This document shows, one piece after another, positions 43,768-48,720 of a DNA stretch of 48,720 nucleotides (positions are counted from its first letter, which is position 1; each line of letters begins with the position of its first letter). The position numbers and the translations under genes were made by a program. The notes beneath the pieces are model-generated. The model ran no database searches and had not been told where the DNA came from. It worked only from the letters and a program-made list of their open reading frames with translations. Source of the DNA: Candidatus Neomarinimicrobiota bacterium (GTDB lineage: Bacteria; Fidelibacterota; Fidelibacteria; Fidelibacterales; Fidelibacteraceae); NCBI GenBank assembly GCA_021157965.1, contig JAGGVO010000031.1, positions 1-48,720 on the forward strand. Reading direction: 5' to 3'.

Positions 43768-44583
43768 TCACTTTCCCGGCTTTACGGTGCCAATTTTATA
43801 TACAGGAGAAACAATGTGTTTATGAAGGTTTTTGAAGGACTCTGACGTCATGGATGCAATGACACAGGTCGAAGGTCCGCCTGATTTTTTCAAATCAAGA
43901 GGGGATACCACTGTTTCAGCCGTAAATCCGGCGGAACGGACCATTTGTTCCATTTCAAATCCTGCTCCATGGGAGCCGACAGGCAGAATATCATGAATCC
44001 CCTTCAGAGATTGAATCGTCAAGAGATCTTTTGATGCCAGAATCTCCGGGTCATTGACCCGTACCGTATCGGTAGGCGCTGATTTAGGCAGCCCGATACA
44101 GACGATGGAATCACCGATTTGTGTGGTGCCGGGACGGAAATCCGCTTCATGAACCAGCCCGATAACACAGGTTCCCACGCCGGTCATATTCGTGGGGACA
44201 TTATCCTCTGTGCTGCCGGAAATGTGAAAATCCTTTCCAAATCCTGCCGATTCAATTTCTTCACGGACACCCCGAAGAATTTCTTTTCCCACATCATCCA
44301 TGGGAAGGGTGAGCATGTCATAGGCGGCCAGGGGGATGGCACCGGAAGCCAAAACTTCCAGGAGGGGGACCCGAATGGCAAAGCGTCCCAGATCATAAGG
44401 GGGACAGGATACCGTATCGCCGGGGCGCGGACCGATGCCGCCGTCTGAATCCACGGCTACAATCAGGGAATAACCATCCTGCAGCTCAATTTTACTTAAA
44501 TCGCGGACTGCCCGGATCCGGGATAAGTTGCTGCCCTGTTTCCGTAGCGCCTGATATAAATCTGCCAAGAGAAAAGATGTCAT
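43768..44583 (-). CDS. AIR-synthase/ThiL-related kinase, CblS (alpha-ribazole kinase)-like
   Basis: A 271-residue ATP-binding protein of the PurM/ThiL/SelD fold. The nucleotide/metal site is in LIVAVDSDGGIGPRPGDTV, followed by PPYDLGRFAIRVPLLEVLAS and, later, FHISGSTEDNVPTNMTGVGT. A short C-terminal AIRS_C half carries GSHGAGFEMEQM. The closest functional relative I can argue for is CblS, which phosphorylates alpha-ribazole to feed nucleotide-loop assembly of cobalamin. This rests on the fold plus the BtuB/BtuG context, not on a decisive residue. It overlaps the GntR gene by 4 bases (ATGA) and ends just before the ADP-ribosylglycohydrolase. Confidence 0.72.
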   Translation of the reverse strand: MTSFLLADLYQALRKQGSNLSRIRAVRDLSKIELQDGYSLIVAVDSDGGIGPRPGDTVSCPPYDLGRFAIRVPLLEVLASGAIPLAAYDMLTLPMDDVGKEILRGVREEIESAGFGKDFHISGSTEDNVPTNMTGVGTCVIGLVHEADFRPGTTQIGDSIVCIGLPKSAPTDTVRVNDPEILASKDLLTIQSLKGIHDILPVGSHGAGFEMEQMVRSAGFTAETVVSPLDLKKSGGPSTCVIASMTSESFKNLHKHIVSPVYKIGTVKPGK

Positions 44584-45347
44584 GATGATTCCTGGTTGTT
44601 TCCTTTTTTCAGGATTTCCACGTAAAACTTACCTTTGTCTCCCCGGAGGATTGTTTTAACAAATTCAATCACATCGCCGGTATCAATTTTTGTAATCCTT
44701 TCCAGGAGAAAGACCGGATCCCCGGGCTTGATTTTTAATAAATCCGCTTCGTAGGGAGTCGCTTTGACAGCCTGCAGGGTTTCATGGGCATCCACGATAT
44801 TTAATCCGTATTCATTTTTTATGGTCATGAACATGGAGTGCTCTTCTATATCCTTGTCAATGAGTCCCGGGACCAGTTGTACCGGCAGGTAAGATGTTTG
44901 AAGAGCGATGGGGTAATCATTTACATATCGGAGTCGTTGGATACTGTAAAACCGGGTATTTTCATCGGCATTCAACATTTTTGAAATCAATTTATGGGCC
45001 TGAATTTCGTCAGCACAGATCAGTTTGCTGCGGATCTTTTTATTCATACCGATCATTTCGGCGGAAAAACTGAGGGAGGCCACAATGCTGTACGTAATGG
45101 ATTTATTGGCGACAAAAGTTCCTTTACCCTGTATGCGGTATGCCAGTCCCCGGTTCACCAGATTTTTGATGGCCCGCTGGATTGTGGCACGACTGAGACC
45201 CAGATACTCTTTCAGTTCGTTTTCCGAAGGAAGCTTCTGATCCGGTTTGTAGAAGCCTTGTTCGATGAGATTTTCCAGGACTTCCTGAAGCTGGTAGTAG
45301 TATGGAACAATACTGGATTTATCAATTTTGCCCAAAAGTTCGTTCAT
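44580..45347 (-). CDS. GntR/HutC-family regulator with UTRA domain
   Basis: A 255-residue regulator. The winged helix-turn-helix covers residues 13-80 (PYYYQLQEVLENLIEQG, KLPSENELKEYLGLSRATIQ, then YRIQGKGTFV). A UTRA ligand-binding domain covers about 95-245 (FYSIQRLRYVNDYPIALQTS, ATPYEADLLKIKPGDPVFLL). HutC-type regulators release DNA on binding a small metabolite. It probably controls the operon it sits in, through the TTGTCCG repeats at the promoter upstream of the phosphoesterase gene. AAGGAG before its ATG overlaps the phosphoesterase stop. Confidence 0.92.
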   Translation of the reverse strand: MNELLGKIDKSSIVPYYYQLQEVLENLIEQGFYKPDQKLPSENELKEYLGLSRATIQRAIKNLVNRGLAYRIQGKGTFVANKSITYSIVASLSFSAEMIGMNKKIRSKLICADEIQAHKLISKMLNADENTRFYSIQRLRYVNDYPIALQTSYLPVQLVPGLIDKDIEEHSMFMTIKNEYGLNIVDAHETLQAVKATPYEADLLKIKPGDPVFLLERITKIDTGDVIEFVKTILRGDKGKFYVEILKKGNNQESS

Positions 45348-45357
45348 AGAACGCTCC

Positions 45358-46701
45358 TTAATCGAATGTAAAATCTATGGTTTTTCGGATAAACCGGGTT
45401 CGGTTATCGACAAAAGATACTGTAATTTTCACAGAAATATTTTCTTTTTTTTCAAAATAATCCCGGCGTGTTATTCCTTCCCAAAGGGGAGGTGGAGTAA
45501 ACCATTGGCCCGTATTGGAATAATTTGCCCAGCCGATACGTTCCCCGGGATCAAGGGTCACGGGAGGTATGGTATCCGGACTGTTAATCCAGTGTGATTC
45601 TTCAAAGTCCCGGGGATTCGTATCAATGGAAAGATGGATGGGCACATCAATGGGATTGGCGAGGGATGCCAGGCGGATAATAACCTTTTCCGGTGATCCG
45701 GCCGGTGTGTGAATTAAATTTCTGTCCTGATACAGATTGTCCAGCATGCAGGAAAGGGCCTGGATGCGGTCCATGGATCGCCGGGGCGTCAGTTCCAGAA
45801 GGGTGTCGCCGGGAACATCCACCAGGCGGATATCTTCAACCCCTTCGGGAGTAAGTTTCATCAGCCCCACCATAGAGCTTCCTCCTGAATGAGCGTCAGA
45901 ATCTTTCAGGGCACCACCGGTTGCACCCATCACCAGATAGCGGATGCCGTCAATTTCTCCATCATCCTGATCATAATGATAATGTCCGGCAATGACGGCT
46001 TTCACTTTGTATTGTTTTAGAACATCATGCACACGTGACCAGTTGGACCAAACATACCAGTTGGGATGGTGGACCAGGACAACCATGGCTTTTGACGATT
46101 TGTGTGTTTCAAGATCTCTTTTGAGCCACTCCAGTTGAGTATCTGTGATCTGGTTGAGGAAAATGGATCCCCACCGGGGGTCTGTATGGAGGTTTTCCAT
46201 ACTGTAAAGGCTGATAAAATGGTATCCGTTCAGGGTGTATGAATAGTAGGGGAGGGAATCAAGGGGAAGGGACGTTTTTTGACTCAGGGATAAAAACCAG
46301 GTTTCCCGGCTGCGGTCGCCGGAAAGGGGTTGATATCCGGGAGGAACCACATCGTGATCGCCGAGAGCCACAAGCCAGGGAAGGCCCGTACCTTCCATAA
46401 TCCCGCTTGCCCGGTTGAACAAGGTTTCATAGTCTTCAAATGTGTTCACATCGCGGGCACTTTCCACCATATCTCCCACATGGAGGAGGATATTGGGGTG
46501 ATAGTCCGCAAGCATGGCTACACCTTTTTCCATGATATCAAAAGCCTCGTCCGAATCATAGGCGCCGAACTGGTCACCAACAATCCCGATTAAAAGGGAA
46601 TCCTTATCAGGTGCGCAGGCTGATAAAAAAATGAGGAAGAAGGCCAATAGAAACACAGAGATTGTTGAAAGAACGGCCCTTTTTGCACTGTTTAGTCTCA
46701 T
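45358..46701 (-). CDS. Exported calcineurin-like phosphoesterase lipoprotein
   Basis: A 447-residue protein. The lipoprotein signal ends FFLIFLSACAP (Cys near residue 28). The metallophosphoesterase domain (about 35-290) has the standard metal ligands: IGIVGDQFGAYDSD, ILLHVGDMVES, VALGDHDVV (GNHD in most), LVHHPNWY and IAGHYHYDQ. The C-terminal 130 residues are beta-rich (HLSIDTNPRDFEESHW, TLDPGERIGWANYS). I choose ATG 46701 over an upstream extension because it opens directly with the signal and lies just downstream of a good promoter. It would act outside the cytoplasm, possibly releasing nucleosides from phosphorylated precursors. It is the first gene of the GntR-controlled run. Confidence 0.88.
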   Translation of the reverse strand: MRLNSAKRAVLSTISVFLLAFFLIFLSACAPDKDSLLIGIVGDQFGAYDSDEAFDIMEKGVAMLADYHPNILLHVGDMVESARDVNTFEDYETLFNRASGIMEGTGLPWLVALGDHDVVPPGYQPLSGDRSRETWFLSLSQKTSLPLDSLPYYSYTLNGYHFISLYSMENLHTDPRWGSIFLNQITDTQLEWLKRDLETHKSSKAMVVLVHHPNWYVWSNWSRVHDVLKQYKVKAVIAGHYHYDQDDGEIDGIRYLVMGATGGALKDSDAHSGGSSMVGLMKLTPEGVEDIRLVDVPGDTLLELTPRRSMDRIQALSCMLDNLYQDRNLIHTPAGSPEKVIIRLASLANPIDVPIHLSIDTNPRDFEESHWINSPDTIPPVTLDPGERIGWANYSNTGQWFTPPPLWEGITRRDYFEKKENISVKITVSFVDNRTRFIRKTIDFTFD

Positions 46702-46706
46702 AATAT

Positions 46707-46734
46707 TTGTCCGAATGATAGGTTGTCCGTACAA
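46707..46734. promoter_or_regulatory. Candidate GntR operator: two TTGTCCG repeats
   Basis: TTGTCCG occurs twice in direct orientation, at 46707-46713 and 46723-46729. The second copy belongs to the imperfect palindrome TTGTCCGTACAA (46723-46734). It covers the predicted transcription start of the phosphoesterase-GntR operon, the usual place for a repressor of the HutC type. The link to the GntR protein is positional inference. Confidence 0.5.
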
Positions 46735-46737
46735 GTT

Positions 46738-46766
46738 AATGTAGAGACTCCTTTTTATCTTGTCAA
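46738..46766 (-). promoter_or_regulatory. Sigma-70 promoter of the corrinoid-related operon
   Basis: On the minus strand: -35 TTGACA (plus-strand 46761-46766), a 17-base spacer and -10 TACATT (46738-46743). It lies 37 bases upstream of the phosphoesterase ATG. It is the only good promoter I found for the seven genes down to the terminator at 37565. Confidence 0.65.
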
Positions 46767-47279
46767 TATTTAATTGAGTGATAAATGATGAATTGCATTT
46801 AATAATTATGAATCGGGTTCTGTGGAAGATCGACACATGAAATGATGAGATATGTATTATCATCATATCTTTGAGGATCGGGTTTGAAAATGGAGAGTCT
46901 TTGAAACTACCCAATCAATTATTTTTGGGAAGTTAGCATCTCGATATGGCCGTGTGTGATGGGAGTTGGGGAAGTGCTCTGAATTGTCTGTGAGGAGTTT
47001 GGATATTGGTGTGGTTATCCTTTGGACAAGGGAAAAAGGGGAAAGCCGAAAGTTAAGACCTTTGAGATGGTCCTGTAGCTGTCTTTAGAGGGCAGGATAT
47101 CCCGATTTTTAAGGGAGGAGTATAGATTCCCATAACAATATATTAATAATACTATAATCTTGCTTTTGCGTGACAGCGAGGTTATTTTATCCTCGGGGGT
47201 TTGTTGATATAGGGAAAATTATATATAGTAATCCCACCCTCGCTTTTCTCTCGCTTCTTTATGATAAAAAAGAAAAATC
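46767..47279. other. 513-base non-coding stretch between divergent operons
   Basis: No frame of useful length is present. The plus strand from about 46800 to 47130 is rich in G and A and poor in C (for example GGACAAGGGAAAAAGGGGAA), unlike the genes around it. From 47176 the plus strand has GCGAGG, which can pair with CCTCG at 47191 or with CCTCGC at 47238-47243, two mutually exclusive hairpins. I see no tRNA, rRNA or riboswitch consensus, including the cobalamin box. It may be a small RNA or decayed sequence. Confidence 0.4.
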
Positions 47280-47309
47280 TTGTAAAGTTAGTTAATGATA
47301 ACTAACTTT
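47280..47309 (+). promoter_or_regulatory. Promoter and TetR operator of the tetR operon
   Basis: A 26-base inverted repeat (47284-47309) has perfect 11-bp arms AAAGTTAGTTA and TAACTAACTTT around a 4-base centre. It lies between and over a -35 TTGTAA (47280-47285) and a -10 TAACTT (47303-47308) with 17-base spacing, so a bound TetR dimer would block RNA polymerase. A near copy occurs upstream of the MMPL gene at 48265. Confidence 0.8.
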
Positions 47310-47330
47310 CTGAAAAGATGGAGGTGAATC

Positions 47331-47552
47331 ATGCTGAAGCTGGTGACAAAATTGAGAATTATTTTCCTGATTGCATTGATAATAACATCTATTCCCCTGG
47401 TCATTACTTATTGGACTGGTACGGAAATCCGAAATCCCCTGATTATCCATCTGCATGTGTATATCGGTATTCTCTTCACGCTCATGGCAATTGCCAATAT
47501 GGTCCTGATGAAACAGGAGAAGGGAAATTCCATGAAAGGAATTGCTGAATGA
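47331..47552 (+). CDS. Small two-helix membrane protein in the tetR operon
   Basis: A 73-residue protein with two transmembrane helices (about 8-28, LRIIFLIALIITSIPLVI; and 40-60, IHLHVYIGILFTLMAIANMV) and a short Lys-rich tail. GGAGGTGA precedes the ATG. Its last bases overlap the tetR start as ATGA. I do not recognise a family. The position ahead of tetR and an MMPL exporter suggests a membrane-stress or efflux accessory role. Confidence 0.75.
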   Translation: MLKLVTKLRIIFLIALIITSIPLVITYWTGTEIRNPLIIHLHVYIGILFTLMAIANMVLMKQEKGNSMKGIAE

Positions 47553-48139
47553 AAACAGACAGGCAAAAAGAGATTATTAATGTTTCACTTGAACTCTTAT
47601 CAGACTATGGAATTCAGGGACTTACAATAAAAAATCTTTCTAAGAAAATCGGTATTACAGAACCGGCTATTTATCGTCATTTTGACAATAAGGTGGAAAT
47701 TCTCTCGGCGTTACTGGATTTTTTCCGGCAGAACAACGAATCTTTCTTTGAAAAAGAAGTTGAAGACTCAATACCCGCCCCGGATAAAATTAAAAATATA
47801 TTCATGAATCACTTCCGGGTTTTCTCGGAAAATTCATCACTTGTCTCCGTGATTTTTGCCGAGGAACTCTTTCGCAATGAAGCCTCTCTGTCCGACAAAG
47901 TTCGTGATATCATGAACTATACCAGTACTGTGATTCAAAATATCCTGGAAGAAGGACAACGGTCCGGCACCATCCGATCGGATGTCTCTTCCGAACACCT
48001 GGTTGTTATGATTTTGGGCGCTCTCCGCCTCTTTGTAAAAAAATGGCAACTATCCGGTCAGCATTTCAATCTGACCGAAGAAGGTGTAAATATCACGTCA
48101 ACACTGATTCAACTGATAACTCCTGCCAAAACTCAATGA
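47549..48139 (+). CDS. TetR-family transcriptional regulator
   Basis: A 196-residue repressor. The N-terminal helix-turn-helix (about 8-55) reads EIINVSLELLSDYGIQGLTI then KNLSKKIGITEPAIYRHFDN and KVEILSALLDFF. The C-terminal ligand domain (60-190) is helical and diverse. The matching inverted repeats upstream of its own operon and of the MMPL gene are its likely targets, giving autoregulation plus control of an exporter. The inducer is unknown. Confidence 0.92.
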   Translation: MKTDRQKEIINVSLELLSDYGIQGLTIKNLSKKIGITEPAIYRHFDNKVEILSALLDFFRQNNESFFEKEVEDSIPAPDKIKNIFMNHFRVFSENSSLVSVIFAEELFRNEASLSDKVRDIMNYTSTVIQNILEEGQRSGTIRSDVSSEHLVVMILGALRLFVKKWQLSGQHFNLTEEGVNITSTLIQLITPAKTQ

Positions 48140-48255
48140 AAAACAAACAATATATTATAACAGATAAAACCGGTTACCACAGACCACCTCTTTTTTTCAG
48201 ACTTCTCCTGATCCTGCTTAACCTGAAAAACAGAGTTTTCTTTATTCGCCTTTTT

Positions 48256-48288
48256 TTGTCCGATAAGTTAGTTAGTATTAACAAACAA
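48256..48288 (+). promoter_or_regulatory. Promoter and second TetR operator, upstream of the MMPL gene
   Basis: AAGTTAGTTA (48265-48274), a 4-base centre and TAACAAACAA (48279-48288). The left arm is identical to that of the tetR operator and the right arm differs at three of ten bases. The matching promoter is -35 TTGTCC (48256-48261), a 17-base spacer and -10 TAACAA (48279-48284), in the same geometry as at tetR. The MMPL ATG is 11 bases on, so the leader is almost absent. Confidence 0.7.
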
Positions 48289-48298
48289 TGAGGAAGTT

Positions 48299-48720
48299 AT
48301 GAAACGATCACCCCTTAAAACCAAACTCTATGCAGGACTTATTCTGTTAGTCATTGTTGCCGTTACAGTTTTTTTCATACAACAGATCCGCCAGAAATCC
48401 CGAATGGAAACCAATCTGGACAAGTACATGCCCAAAAACCATCCCGCTTTTGTTTACAGCGATCAGGCGGAAGAGTGGTTCAATATTAAAGACGGCATTC
48501 TGATTGCCATCGAAAATCCCGATGGCATCTACAATTCCGTCACTCTGGAAAAAATTAAGGATATCTCCCGAAAACTCCAGAAAATGCCGGAATTCGATGA
48601 TAATGATGTCACTTCACTCTATACGGTGGATAATATTGAAGGCACAGAGTACGGACTTGAAGTGAATGCTTTTTATTCCCGGGCCCCCAAAGATGCCGAA
48701 GCTCTGGATGAACTCCGGCA
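48299..48720 (+). CDS. MMPL/RND-family exporter, N-terminal fragment
   Basis: The first 140 codons of a gene that leaves the window. The reading has one N-terminal transmembrane helix (LYAGLILLVIVAVTVFFI) and then the periplasmic head typical of MMPL proteins: METNLDKYMPKNHPAFVYSD, ILIAIENPDGIYNSVTLEKI and FDDNDVTSLYTVDNIEG. These exporters move lipids, hopanoids or drugs across the inner membrane using proton flow. AGGAAG precedes the ATG. It is under the TetR operator just upstream. The remaining helices lie beyond base 48720. Confidence 0.85.
   Translation, partial: MKRSPLKTKLYAGLILLVIVAVTVFFIQQIRQKSRMETNLDKYMPKNHPAFVYSDQAEEWFNIKDGILIAIENPDGIYNSVTLEKIKDISRKLQKMPEFDDNDVTSLYTVDNIEGTEYGLEVNAFYSRAPKDAEALDELR

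Noticed and set aside
46767-47279. Cobalamin riboswitch upstream of the corrinoid operon
   Set aside because: I looked for the B12 box and its flanking stems on both strands and did not find them. The operon promoter also lies only about 40 bases before the first gene, leaving no room.

Overview
The window comes from a Gram-negative bacterium: it has two TonB-dependent receptors, lipoproteins with lipobox cysteines, an outer-membrane barrel and SH3b/M48 exported proteins. The gene mix suggests the FCB superphylum, possibly a Marinimicrobia/Cloacimonadota-like or related anaerobic lineage. This is inferred from a combination of features: a short thermophile/archaeal-type SAH hydrolase, an archaeal-type DGGGP-synthase-like UbiA, a YncE/BtuG-like propeller beside BtuB receptors, and a CruF-like carotenoid protein. 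There is no rRNA or other marker to settle it. I saw no insertion sequence, tRNA, rRNA or CRISPR array.

Layout. (1) 1-5.7 kb holds a carbohydrate locus. A LacI regulator and a clan-A glycoside hydrolase are transcribed leftward. A GH130 phosphorylase and a MalK/MsmX-type ABC ATPase are transcribed rightward. A LacI-type operator lies between the two arms. (2) 5.8-14.6 kb is mixed housekeeping: CHASE2 adenylate cyclase, SH3-M48 peptidase, long-chain polyprenyl synthase, S9 prolyl oligopeptidase lipoprotein, nucleotide-sugar epimerase, a 49-residue membrane protein and a CruF-like protein. (3) 14.9-25.1 kb is a rightward block led by a near-consensus promoter: rho, an orphan Cas6-like gene, a UbiA prenyltransferase, dnaE, dtd, radC, a TPR-like protein, a HAD phosphatase and a degenerate CPBP protein. 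(4) 25.25-32.06 kb is a compact six-gene operon: PqqD-like small protein, ATP-grasp ligase, fold-III PLP decarboxylase, urea-transporter/M23-peptidase fusion, TPR/outer-membrane barrel and exported TPR protein. This is the best candidate here for an undescribed system. (5) 46.7-32.1 kb (leftward) is a co-oriented run of twelve genes: exported phosphoesterase, GntR, CblS/AIRS-like kinase, ADP-ribosylglycohydrolase, two BtuB-like receptors, BtuG-like propeller, then (after an intrinsic terminator) ahcY, nupC, adenosine deaminase, an EamA transporter and a BtuF-like binding protein. (6) 47.3-48.7 kb is a TetR-controlled MMPL efflux unit with two copies of one operator.

How the genes fit together. 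Region 5 reads as corrinoid and alpha-ribazole capture coupled to adenosyl/SAH recycling. Region 4 has the parts to activate an amino acid on a small protein, decarboxylate it, move the product across the membrane and trim or export it, but its product cannot be told from sequence. Region 1 reads as intake and phosphorolysis of a beta-mannoside or related glycan. Start codons were chosen from Shine-Dalgarno position and domain boundaries, so many coding regions are shorter than the longest open frame.
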